From contig JAWOEH010000038.1 in NCBI GenBank assembly GCA_046482855.1, positions 1 through 17,365 on the forward strand: a stretch of DNA of 17,365 bases, given 5' to 3'. The notes under the pieces are model-generated. The model made no database searches and had not been told where the DNA came from. It saw only the letters and a program-made list of their open reading frames with translations. Position numbers and translations under genes: made by a program. Numbering within the stretch: position 1 is the stretch's first letter; each line of letters starts with the position of its first letter. The DNA is from CAYVSF01 sp046482855 (GTDB taxonomy: Bacteria; Bacteroidota; Bacteroidia; Bacteroidales; UBA12077). Below are positions 1 to 6,445 of this stretch, piece after piece.

Positions 1-1
1 A

Positions 2-336
2 ATTGGGCAGAGCGCGCTGAAGCATAAGCCAGCCTTGATTTTTTGGTACTTTTTTATCAAGAAAAAAGTACAAAGTAAGAGTACACATTCATTGCAGTCG
101 TAAAAATATTAGCAAATGGATGCTTATGGTCCTTTCAGGGGACTGAAAATTCACCAACAACCTGAATGTTTATGATTATGTCCGGTGCTGAATTTTAAAA
201 GGTCCCGGTAAACGTTTCGCACGCAGAAAGAATTCGACCTGACAACGTCCGAAGATCTTGTCAGCGTCTATTTTGCATGGCTGAATTTCAGCGACTCCGG
301 TTTAGGGGGTTAGGAGTTTGGAGGTTTAGAGTTTAG
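2..336. repeat. Long interspersed direct repeat, copy 1
   Basis: This stretch aligns without any gap to 16589-16923 (constant offset 16587) with about 20 differences by eye, so about 94% identity. It holds no convincing open frame. Near its left end is a perfect hairpin, GTACTTTTTT (46-55) and AAAAAAGTAC (62-71) with a 6-nt loop, nested in a second possible pairing of CTTGAT with ATCAAG. Its right end is a G/T-rich tract built of GTTTAG-like units. No terminal inverted repeats, target duplication or transposase were seen, so it is not assignable to an insertion sequence. Confidence 0.9.
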
Positions 337-350
337 TCGTTTGGGCATGC
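298..350 (+). repeat. GTTTAG-type G/T-rich tract
   Basis: Degenerate units such as GGTTTAG, GAGTTTGG and GTTTAG follow one another. The same type of tract closes repeat copy 2 (16887-16955, longer by about 25 nt), and short pieces occur at 1746-1770 and 16060-16076. The strand bias of G over C is complete within the tract. Function is unknown. Confidence 0.7.
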
Positions 351-513
351 ATTGATGTTTGTTGCAAGGATTAGCATGCTGCGGAATCGCTTGTTGTGTT
401 GAATTATATGTTGCTCGGTTCTCTTCGTCCTCCCTTCTTTCGCTTCATGCATCAAGAAAAATTTGGCAACGCCGGTAGTTGAAGCGATTATTGGGGTGCG
501 TTTTATTACACAG

Positions 514-558
514 GACGTTGCCCTGTGCTTTAGCTGGCGGCTCTTTCAGAGCCTGATT
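514..558 (+). repeat. GTTGCCCTGT palindromic repeat, copy 1
   Basis: The element reads GTTGCCCTGT, a CTTT/TAGCT segment, then a hairpin GGCTC-tttca-GAGCC (539-553). A second copy lies at 16961-16999, where the hairpin reads GGCCC-cttca-GGGCC. The two copies differ by a compensatory base-pair change. A weaker relative lies at 1958-1980. Confidence 0.7.
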
Positions 559-779
559 CCTGTGCGTTGGTAGCTGTGGGCCATTCGTTTTTTTGTTTAC
601 TTTAATGCATAGAAATAGAGATGCTCGCGCTTCATTCGCAAACCATAGCGTAGGGCTTTCAGAGCCTGAGTACTGGTAGCTGTGAGCGATTCGTTTTTTT
701 GTTCATTTTAATGCATAGAAATAGGGAAGCTCACTTCTTGTTCGCAAAGCCCTGAAAGGGCTTGAGCCATAGCGTAGGG
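541..779. repeat. Imperfect ~115-bp tandem duplication
   Basis: Two copies (about 541-655 and 655-779) share CTTTCAGAGCCTGA, TGGTAGCTGTG, ATTCGTTTTTTTGTT, TTTAATGCATAGAAATAG and CATAGCGTAGGG in the same order. The second is longer because it carries an extra palindrome (737-753). No protein-coding potential is apparent. Confidence 0.8.
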
Positions 780-828
780 CAACGCCCTACGTATAGAAAC
801 ACCCAACTTATACACCCCAACGGGGTGT
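737..828. repeat. Cluster of three triloop palindromes
   Basis: Three perfect inverted repeats with 3-nt loops follow one another: AAGCCCT-gaa-AGGGCTT (737-753), CGTAGGGC-aac-GCCCTACG (773-791) and ACACCCC-aac-GGGGTGT (812-828). This resembles the REP-like palindrome clusters common between genes in Bacteroidota. Similar triloop palindromes recur near the other end (16020-16050, 16482-16494). Confidence 0.75.
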
Positions 829-891
829 GAGTATGGTTTTTATTGCACATTTTTAAGAGGGTTCGTGCATTTTTGAAAATCAAAAAAAACA

Positions 892-932
892 ATAGTTGCA
901 TTAGCTTTCGCAGAGAAGTTGCATGCAAAAGC
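892..932 (+). repeat. ATAGTTGCATTAGCT repeat, copy 1
   Basis: The element starts with 15 identical bases, ATAGTTGCATTAGCT, followed by TTGCATGCAA-like sequence. A second copy is at 2039-2079. It may be a fragment of a larger dispersed repeat. Confidence 0.7.
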
Positions 933-1036
933 GCTACGAAATGTACACATCGTATAGCGCACGCTGGAAAACACATAAAGACGGGAGAGAATCGAATTCT
1001 TCGCAAGAAACAATGAAGATTACTTCGTAGGAGGTC

Positions 1037-1351
1037 TTATTCAAGCAAAAGCGGAAAGTAGGCAAATTCCTTTTTCCGACACCAATAATGCTTATTCTTT
1101 GGCCTTTTAAAGAAATCAATCACCTCATTATATCTTTTCTGCTTCAGGATTCGAACGGAATAATTATAAACAGTATAATTCTCTAAAAAATAAACGACTG
1201 CAACAGAATCACTTTCAACTTGTGCAGATAAATGTTCTATTACTTCGTGACACTCACCCTCAATTATAAAATGACTATCATTCATTGATGTTTGAGCAAC
1301 TGAGTAAGTACATAAAAGGATAAACCCAAAGATAACTGCCGATATTTTCAT
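1037..1351 (-). CDS. Small secreted protein of unknown function
   Basis: This 104-residue protein has no family I recognise. The frame runs upstream to an ATG at 1402, but the ATG at 1351 is preferred because the product then begins with a clean signal peptide: a Lys, a hydrophobic stretch (AVIFGFILLCTYSV) and a probable signal peptidase I site after VAQ. The mature part is short and polar, with two cysteines, several tyrosines and a basic C-terminal third (RPKNKHYWCRKK), so a periplasmic or surface location is likely. The gene is alone: the flanks are repeats and non-coding DNA. A GGAGG motif lies about 30 nt before the preferred start and would serve neither start well. It could also be a decayed or recently born gene. 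It is judged real mainly because of the signal peptide and the absence of a better frame. Confidence 0.6.
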   Translation of the reverse strand: MKISAVIFGFILLCTYSVAQTSMNDSHFIIEGECHEVIEHLSAQVESDSVAVVYFLENYTVYNYSVRILKQKRYNEVIDFFKRPKNKHYWCRKKEFAYFPLLLE

Positions 1352-1440
1352 CTTTTTATTTTTTGGTCGGACGGAACCTCCTTCTTGCTCATCAACCGTC
1401 ATTATACTATTACTCTTCTACTAATCAACATATTACACAC

Positions 1441-1462
1441 AAACCACCTCTCTCTGTGGTTT
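1441..1462. repeat. Inverted repeat AAACCAC/GTGGTTT
   Basis: A 7-bp perfect stem (1441-1447 and 1456-1462) encloses an 8-nt pyrimidine loop. It lies 89 nt upstream of the start of the small secreted protein gene and could be an operator or a weak hairpin. No T-run follows it. Confidence 0.4.
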
Positions 1463-2396
1463 CATATTAAATAGGCATCGCGGAAAAAATTATCTATTCA
1501 CACATAATACACAGGATAACAACCCTACATTTTACCATCTTCACCATACCACCATACATACTCGCTTATGGCATTACTGCCATAATGAAGATCAACGCCC
1601 CCTTTTACCTTGGCCATTTCATGGGAACCAATTTTAGATCTACTAAGTTTTCCTGCCATTGTTTACCAAAAAAAGATTCTATTACCCTAAACCCCAAATT
1701 ACAAAACCTCTCTATCGAAAGCAAGCTTCACGCAGGGCTTTCTTTGTTTAGTCGTTTAGGCCTTTAGGGGAGTGTTTCCCTTTGATATGGCTGATGGCAT
1801 TTTCGGTGCCTTATCTTTTCCAAAATCCTGTTTTGCCCCCCCCTTTGCACATGTTCTAAAATCCATTGCTGCCGATACTTTATACGTTGATTGGCTTGTA
1901 AATTCCCCCTCGTGAATCATTGTGCTTTCTTTGACAAACTTTGTGTTACAAAAAAGCTGTGCCTGGCAGCTCTTTCAGGGGTTGTTACGCTGAGGAAAGG
2001 AGTTGTTTTGCAAGGTAAGCTTCATTAGTTTGAGCACGATAGTTGCATTAGCTATTGCAGCCCCATTGTATGCAAGGCGTTAATGAAATGCCCCGCAAAG
2101 CAAAGCACCCTGCCGAACCGAACCATACCCATACCCATGCCGGAGGGACTGAATACCTGGACAGAAAGAACGAACCTTACGCCGGAAGGCATCCTATCAA
2201 AACACAACGCTGAACGACAAACATCTCAACGACTCAACATTTTAGTTCCGTCTGAAATCGCGCTGCAAAAAAACAGTGACATACTTTTTGGAACTCTCCC
2301 CCTCTTGATTTCCCCTTCCCTATTTTCATTTCCAACAAATTTGCTGTAACTTGATTGCTAACAACAAAACAGCTATAAACCAAAACCTTACTACCT
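1463..2396. other. Long non-coding stretch
   Basis: About 930 bases hold no convincing gene. Recognisable pieces are an 8-bp hairpin TTATGGCA-ttac-TGCCATAA (1566-1585), a GTTTAG-type fragment (1746-1770), a degenerate piece of the GCTCTTTCAGGG palindromic repeat (1958-1980), and the second ATAGTTGCATTAGCT copy (2039-2079). Short open frames at 1585-1767 and 2083-2349 have repetitive or low-complexity composition and no recognisable features. Confidence 0.6.
2039..2079 (+). repeat. ATAGTTGCATTAGCT repeat, copy 2
   Basis: This matches 892-932: the first 15 bases are identical and the rest partly conserved, ending in TTGTATGCAA against TTGCATGCAA. Confidence 0.7.
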
Positions 2397-2597
2397 ATGA
2401 AACACTATCTATTTGCCTTACTGACAACCGGGCTCCTGGTGGTGGGATGCAACAGCAATGCCCCAAAATCAAACGAAGAGGAAACCACAGCTAAAGAGAT
2501 TGAAGCCATCGACTCCACCACTTATGAAATGGAGAGAGCCCGCGAAGACATCGAAAACCTCTCGGAAGATCTTGACACGTTAATGAGGGATTTATAA
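2397..2597 (+). CDS. Small lipoprotein
   Basis: A 66-residue protein starts with a lipoprotein signal peptide: MKHY, a hydrophobic core, then the lipobox VVGC with Cys18 as the lipidated residue. The mature 49 residues are strongly acidic (Glu/Asp-rich) and end in a helical stretch (EMERAREDIENLSEDLDTLMRDL) with heptad-like leucines, suggesting a short amphipathic coiled coil. It is 16 bases upstream of a secreted basic coiled-coil protein on the same strand, almost certainly co-transcribed. The acidic lipoprotein and basic partner could interact, but this is inference. As usual in Bacteroidota there is no Shine-Dalgarno sequence. The family is not recognised. Confidence 0.85.
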   Translation: MKHYLFALLTTGLLVVGCNSNAPKSNEEETTAKEIEAIDSTTYEMERAREDIENLSEDLDTLMRDL

Positions 2598-2613
2598 ATA
2601 AAAAGAGTGCACC

Positions 2614-3336
2614 ATGAAAAAATGTATCAGCTTTGCCTTCACACTGCTTCTGTTTCTGATTACGGCCTATGACGTGCCGGCTCAACAGCAGAAAAAAAAG
2701 CAAAATGAGGTGGAGGAAGTAAACAAAGGGCAACAGGATACCACTGCAACAGCCCGGAAGAAAATGATGGAACAAAAAGCTCGCGCCCGCAAAGCCCGCA
2801 AGGGTATGCAGGACTCAACAGAGAAGGCTCGGAAACAAATGAAGGAGCACCGTGAAGAAGCGTCCAAACGCATGGAAGGAAGGCGGCAGGAGATGCACGA
2901 AAAAGCTGACAAAAGAGGTCAGGATATTCGTGACAGCCTGCAAAAAGGACGCGAACAAGCCCTTGATAAAGCCGAAAAAGGGAAAGCGTACGGCAAAAAT
3001 AAAGCGGTAACGGGCAAAGAATTTGGTCAGCAGCGTGCCCAAGAAGCACGCATGCAGCAGGAAGAGAAACGAAAAGAACTGGAAGGCACACTCCAGGCAA
3101 ATCAGAAGAAGCTTGAAGATGCCCGACAAAAAATCGGCCAGGCGAAAGAAAGACTTGAAAAAGCAAAGACAGCCGGTGAGCTCACCGACGAAGCTTACGA
3201 ATTACGAAAGCAAAAAATTGCGAAGGCCGAAGAAACCATGAAAGCCATGGAAAAACGCATGCAAGAAGCAAAAAATCTGCAAAAAGAAACAAGCAAAGAA
3301 CGGGAAAGCCGTTCGATAAAAAAGGAGGGTGAGTAA
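2614..3336 (+). CDS. Secreted, highly charged coiled-coil protein
   Basis: This 240-residue protein has a signal peptide (residues 1-24, hydrophobic FAFTLLLFLITA, probable cleavage after VPA) followed by a mature region made almost wholly of Lys, Glu, Arg, Gln, Ala and Met. Residues 45-235 form one long predicted helix or coiled coil with repeated ARKKMMEQ/ARKQMKEH/KRMEGRRQ-type segments. A short Gly-containing break (KGKAYGKNKAVTGKEFG, about 122-138) separates two helical halves, and the second half resembles a short-coiled-coil SHOCT-like or spectrin-like segment (AGELTDEAYELRKQKIAKAEE). There is no transmembrane anchor after the signal, so it is likely periplasmic or exported. It is downstream of the acidic lipoprotein gene in one transcription unit that ends at the 3364-3394 hairpin. 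Function is unknown; a structural or envelope-binding role is only a guess. Confidence 0.85.
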   Translation: MKKCISFAFTLLLFLITAYDVPAQQQKKKQNEVEEVNKGQQDTTATARKKMMEQKARARKARKGMQDSTEKARKQMKEHREEASKRMEGRRQEMHEKADKRGQDIRDSLQKGREQALDKAEKGKAYGKNKAVTGKEFGQQRAQEARMQQEEKRKELEGTLQANQKKLEDARQKIGQAKERLEKAKTAGELTDEAYELRKQKIAKAEETMKAMEKRMQEAKNLQKETSKERESRSIKKEGE

Positions 3337-3363
3337 TTGCGCTCACCGCTCATAAAAGGCAAG

Positions 3364-3394
3364 AAAGGTTCAGCAATTTTTTTGCTGAACCTTT
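3364..3394. terminator. Bidirectional hairpin terminator
   Basis: A perfect 13-bp stem, AAAGGTTCAGCAA (3364-3376) and TTGCTGAACCTTT (3382-3394), closes a 5-T loop. It lies between two convergent genes (ends at 3336 plus and 3415 minus), so it can terminate both. The U-run after it is short on either strand. Confidence 0.85.
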
Positions 3395-3414
3395 CCATTT
3401 TGTTATGATGTACT

Positions 3415-4500
3415 TTATTTCTTTCGCTTAATCCGATTAAAACGCAATGCCTTAATTACCCAGTTTGGCACAGGCTCACTAGGTTTGCGTTTTTGTAAGT
3501 TTAAAAACCAACCCAACTTCTTCACAATGGGTACCCTGTGCGTTTCCACAAATTCAATGAGCGTTCCATCGGGATCTTCGATGTAGGAAAAATGACCCGC
3601 AGCTTCGCCCATATCAAAACTTTTTTGGTGTTCTTTATTCTGCTGACTATCCACGGTAAAACCGAATCCCAGGTGTTCACACTCCTTTTTCAGGCGCTCC
3701 ATTCCGCGCACATCAAAACAAAGGTGAATAAAACCCAAATCGCCCCAAAACCGATTTTTAAAGATCTTATTGGGTTCCCGATCCTTCGCCTGCACCAATT
3801 CGATGTAGCTCTTTCCAAACAAGGCACTAAAACTTCCCTGATGACTGTCGGCGGCTTTAAGCAATACACGCCGAAAAGTACCCTGTCCGCCATTTACCTC
3901 CTGAAGATCGTCAAAAGTTCCCTCTTTATCGTACACCACTGTGGAGTAGCCTAAGATATCGCGGTACACCAACAGGGATTTTTCGATATCGGACACGCCA
4001 ATAATTGCGCCAACTGCAGCGCCGGTAGCTTTTCGCTCCTTTTTTCGGAACATCAGCTTATCTTCAATTACCTGAAAAATATTTCCATAGGGATCTTTCA
4101 CGAAGAAAAAAGGGCTTCCCTTAGGGTCGATTTGGATTTTTCCAAGCACTTCGGCTCCCTCCTTTCGCATTTTATCAAAGGCCTTTGCCACATCATGGGT
4201 TTTCATTTTTGCAGCAAAGATTCCCAGGTCGCCAATCTCGATAGTAAATACCGGCGGCTGCGGTGTACGTTCGGTATACTGCCAAATTTCAAAACCACTC
4301 CCCCCCTGGAGGTTCATCGCCAAAGCAGCATGCCGACGTTGGGGTTTTCCCCCTGTATAAGGAAGCATCAGTTCGGCAACCGTGTCATCTTCAAAAATGC
4401 GCACATCCATACCAAAATGTTTGTTATACCACTCCCAAGCCTGGTATACATCGGGAACGCCAATGCCAATTTGCTGAATGCCACTAATTATCTTCTCCAT
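3415..4500 (-). CDS. Two-domain VOC (glyoxalase/dioxygenase-fold) protein
   Basis: This 361-residue protein carries two vicinal-oxygen-chelate domains, residues about 5-148 and 163-322, each with the hallmarks of the fold: an opening strand with a (V/I)xDxxxSxxxY-type helix (VPDVYQAWEWYNKHFG; VSDIEKSLLVYRDILG) and a closing DPxG strand (DPYGNIFQV at 136-144; DPDGTLIEF at 309-317). VOC proteins bind a metal through His and Glu. Here domain 1 has Gln where the first His and the last Glu are expected, while domain 2 keeps His249 and Glu316. So domain 2 may hold a metal site and domain 1 may be structural. The substrate is unknown. It is the last gene of a four-gene minus-strand operon, 13 bases after the dehydrogenase gene, which suggests that the two enzymes share a pathway. 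The basic C-terminal 40 residues (NWVIKALRFNRIKRKK) lie outside the fold. Confidence 0.85.
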   Translation of the reverse strand: MEKIISGIQQIGIGVPDVYQAWEWYNKHFGMDVRIFEDDTVAELMLPYTGGKPQRRHAALAMNLQGGSGFEIWQYTERTPQPPVFTIEIGDLGIFAAKMKTHDVAKAFDKMRKEGAEVLGKIQIDPKGSPFFFVKDPYGNIFQVIEDKLMFRKKERKATGAAVGAIIGVSDIEKSLLVYRDILGYSTVVYDKEGTFDDLQEVNGGQGTFRRVLLKAADSHQGSFSALFGKSYIELVQAKDREPNKIFKNRFWGDLGFIHLCFDVRGMERLKKECEHLGFGFTVDSQQNKEHQKSFDMGEAAGHFSYIEDPDGTLIEFVETHRVPIVKKLGWFLNLQKRKPSEPVPNWVIKALRFNRIKRKK

Positions 4501-4513
4501 ATTCCTTAATCAA

Positions 4514-5308
4514 TTATGTTGGTTTTATTCTACGTGCTAAAGTATAAAATAATTTAGGAAACCATTTATGAATATGCACCATTAAAAGCTCCTTTCTTCC
4601 AATGAGCACCTCTTTTTTATCGCGTTGCAGGGCTTTCAGGTAAATTCGGGCACATGTACCGGCAGGCATGCCACGGGCTTGTCCCGGATCAAGTTCGCCA
4701 TGTGCTTTGCCGCTATGGGTGAGGGCATGCATGGAGATAGGCGTATTGATACGCCCCGGGCAAGCAAGTAAAATGCGGATGCCCTGTTCATGAGTTTCGG
4801 CACGCAGGGTCTCAAAAAACCCATGCAAGGCATGTTTCGAGGCGGAATAAGCCGATCGCAAGGGAAAACCAAATTTCCCGCTAATGCTGCTGGTTACGGC
4901 AATGTAGCCATGCTTCTGCTGTATCATAAAGGGCAACAGAGCCTTAGTAAGGGCCACCACCGAAAAGTAGTTCAGCTCCATAATCTTCCGGTCGACCTCC
5001 AGTGGGCTATCTTTGGTCAATGCTCGCTGACTGACACCTGCATTGTTAATAAGCACATCGATACCCTTGTAGCATTCCAGGGCTTGCGAGGCAAGCTCAT
5101 CAATGGCTTGGGTATTGGCAAGATCAAAAGGAATGCACGTTGCCTGGCTGCCGGCTTGCTCACAAGCCTGTTTCAGCTCGTTAAGCGCTTGCTGGTTACG
5201 AGCCACCAACACCAAACGAGTTTGGTGCTTAGCCAATTCCAAAGCCAATGCCTTTCCAATTCCCGATGAAGCACCGGTTAAGAGAATACGTTTTCCTGAA
5301 TAAAACAT
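4514..5308 (-). CDS. Short-chain dehydrogenase/reductase (SDR)
   Basis: A 264-residue classical SDR oxidoreductase. The cofactor-binding motif TGASSGIG is at 11-18, NNAG at 88-91, structural Asn113, and the catalytic Ser141, Tyr154 and Lys158 (YSASK) are all in place. Arg37 after the second beta strand (VLVARN) favours NADP(H) over NAD(H). The length and the C-terminal hydrophobic/basic stretch (HIHKWFPKLFYTLARRIKP) resemble the DHRS7-like branch, whose members often associate with membranes; that assignment is tentative. It starts 2 bases after the SiaC-type gene and is followed after 13 bases by the VOC gene, so expression is surely coupled. The substrate cannot be read from sequence. The operon link to a partner-switch kinase is unusual for an SDR. 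Confidence 0.92.
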   Translation of the reverse strand: MFYSGKRILLTGASSGIGKALALELAKHQTRLVLVARNQQALNELKQACEQAGSQATCIPFDLANTQAIDELASQALECYKGIDVLINNAGVSQRALTKDSPLEVDRKIMELNYFSVVALTKALLPFMIQQKHGYIAVTSSISGKFGFPLRSAYSASKHALHGFFETLRAETHEQGIRILLACPGRINTPISMHALTHSGKAHGELDPGQARGMPAGTCARIYLKALQRDKKEVLIGRKELLMVHIHKWFPKLFYTLARRIKPT

Positions 5309-5310
5309 GT

Positions 5311-5700
5311 TTACGGTTGTATCATAATGTAGTGAAACTCCACACCTGCCATTTCACAAAAATCCTCCCCTACTTCCAGCATATCCTCATCGTCCTGATG
5401 ATAATACCACCGGAACTCACAGGGAATGCCTTTTTCATGAGCCTCTTTTGCCACAATCATCATGTCGGCAATAAACTTTGCCGAGGAAGAGTTAAAATAG
5501 TACATTTTAAATGATAACACAAAGGGATTGCTCTGGACTTTATGCTCCAGCAGCGCCATTTTCAGGGCTTGGATTGTTTCGCCATAAAAAGAGCGAACAT
5601 CCTCGGGGCGCGATACGCCCTCCATCTCAAACAAGCTCTCAGCCGTGTTAATACGTATGGCTGGTGTTGTTTTTGTCGCTTTTTTAAAGAATGTAACCAT
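5311..5700 (-). CDS. siaC: SiaC-family regulatory phosphoprotein (DUF1987)
   Basis: The 129-residue protein matches the SiaC/DUF1987 family in length and in its conserved blocks: TPAIRINT at the N-terminus, FKMYYFNSSSAK (64-75), and the C-terminal WYYHQDDEDMLEVGEDF (98-114). In Pseudomonas aeruginosa, SiaC is phosphorylated on a Thr in the matching NTSS-like segment by SiaB, dephosphorylated by SiaA, and when unphosphorylated activates the diguanylate cyclase SiaD. Here the corresponding residues are serines (71-73), so a Ser phosphosite is expected. It lies 14 bases downstream of the SiaB-type kinase gene. Neither a SiaA-type phosphatase nor a GGDEF cyclase is in the window, so the output partner is unknown. 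The name rests on family membership, not on shared function. Confidence 0.88.
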   Translation of the reverse strand: MVTFFKKATKTTPAIRINTAESLFEMEGVSRPEDVRSFYGETIQALKMALLEHKVQSNPFVLSFKMYYFNSSSAKFIADMMIVAKEAHEKGIPCEFRWYYHQDDEDMLEVGEDFCEMAGVEFHYIMIQP

Positions 5701-5714
5701 ACAGGCAAATGCGC

Positions 5715-6242
5715 TTAAGTATTCTCCTTAGGATACAGTTGAATCGTCAGATCAAAATAGACCCACCCTGGTGTTACCCTGTTTAATGTATAGTGCAGCT
5801 TTTGGCCGGAGATACGTGTCATCACAATCAGCCCTAGCCCAGCTCCTCCCTTTTCGGAAATTTCGGAGTTGGACAACGCACTTTTGTACAATTCATTCAC
5901 CTCCTCCTGCGAGAGTCGCTCCAGTTCATCGAGCCGGGCTTTTAACCGGTCTTCGTTTTTGGCTGGGGTTAAGTTGCCTGAACGTATCTGAAAGTGATTT
6001 TCCTCCACCTGCGATACCTGAAAAAAAGCAGGGTACGTATCCGTTGGCGGATGCTCTTCCAGTTCAATATCTGAATGTTTAAAGATATTATCCAGGCACT
6101 CTACCGACAAGGAGTAAATGCGTTTGGCATAGAGGCGCGAAATAGGAAGATCTTTCAGTCTGCTTTTTAGGTCACGAAGTAACGCATCAATACGTCCGAC
6201 AGAGAAATTGCCTTCATGTTGCAGAATTGCAGACTGTTCCAT
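5715..6242 (-). CDS. siaB: SiaB-family anti-sigma-factor-like protein kinase
   Basis: This 175-residue protein has a GHKL/HATPase fold of the SiaB type. The N-box is ECLDNIFKHS with Glu48 and Asn52 (Mg-ATP binding), and a glycine-rich lid GGAGLGL is at 132-138. There is no dimerisation/His phosphotransfer domain, so it is a stand-alone Ser/Thr kinase of the SpoIIAB/RsbW/SiaB kind and probably cytoplasmic. Its expected substrate is the SiaC-type protein encoded immediately downstream. It is the first gene of a four-gene operon with the dehydrogenase and VOC genes. A TAnnTTTG-type -7 element (6291-6298, minus) gives a leader of about 42 nt. The start at 6242 is the first ATG of a frame that opens with no upstream extension. 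Confidence 0.85.
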   Translation of the reverse strand: MEQSAILQHEGNFSVGRIDALLRDLKSRLKDLPISRLYAKRIYSLSVECLDNIFKHSDIELEEHPPTDTYPAFFQVSQVEENHFQIRSGNLTPAKNEDRLKARLDELERLSQEEVNELYKSALSNSEISEKGGAGLGLIVMTRISGQKLHYTLNRVTPGWVYFDLTIQLYPKENT

Positions 6243-6290
6243 TTGTTAGTAGTAAATTTGCAAGTAAAATTAGCGTTTTTTGTCAGTTCA

Positions 6291-6298
6291 CAAAAATA
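6291..6298 (-). promoter_or_regulatory. -7 element of the siaB operon
   Basis: Read on the minus strand the sequence is TATTTTTG, an exact match to the Bacteroidota -7 consensus TAnnTTTG. It lies 49 bases before the siaB start codon. A TTTG on the same strand at 6329-6326 could be a -33 element but its spacing (27 nt) is longer than usual. Confidence 0.6.
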
Positions 6299-6339
6299 TC
6301 TGCCCCATAATTTGGAGCGAGAAAGCAAATCATGCTCAC

Positions 6340-6378
6340 TTAACATTTCCTTAACATTGTTTTAACCAAAATTTCACC
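6340..6378 (+). promoter_or_regulatory. Pho-box-like array upstream of the phosphate transporter
   Basis: Four hexamers sit at an exact 11-bp period: TTAACA (6340), TTAACA (6351), TTAACC (6362) and TTCACC (6373). Direct repeats at 11-bp spacing are the binding architecture of PhoB/PhoP-type response regulators, and TTAACA-like units match the Bacillus PhoP consensus. The array ends 32 nt before the -7 element, an activator-like position. The site is inferred from pattern only. Confidence 0.7.
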
Positions 6379-6410
6379 CTGAGAAACCGTCTCTCTACCC
6401 AGGCAATACC

Positions 6411-6418
6411 TACTTTTG
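6411..6418 (+). promoter_or_regulatory. -7 element of the PiT gene
   Basis: TACTTTTG matches TAnnTTTG exactly, 28 bases before the ATG at 6446. No clear -33 TTTG is present, which fits a promoter that needs an activator bound at the hexamer array upstream. Confidence 0.65.
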
Positions 6419-6445
6419 GCACAGAAAAATTAAATAGGTAGTAAA

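Noticed and set aside
731..1006. Minus-strand 91-codon open frame
   Set aside because: It runs through the palindrome cluster and the ATAGTTGCA repeat, and its Cys/Phe-rich product looks like translated repeat DNA.
1585..1767. Plus-strand 60-codon open frame
   Set aside because: It begins at the end of a hairpin and ends in a GTTTAG-type tract; no signal peptide, domain or promoter was seen.
2083..2349. Plus-strand 88-codon open frame before the small lipoprotein
   Set aside because: It begins at a dispersed repeat and the product is rich in Pro, Thr and Asn with no recognisable feature; codon pattern is not gene-like.
2660..3166. Minus-strand 168-codon open frame
   Set aside because: It is the antisense shadow of the Lys/Glu-rich coiled-coil gene, whose AAG/GAA codons read as Leu/Phe on the other strand.
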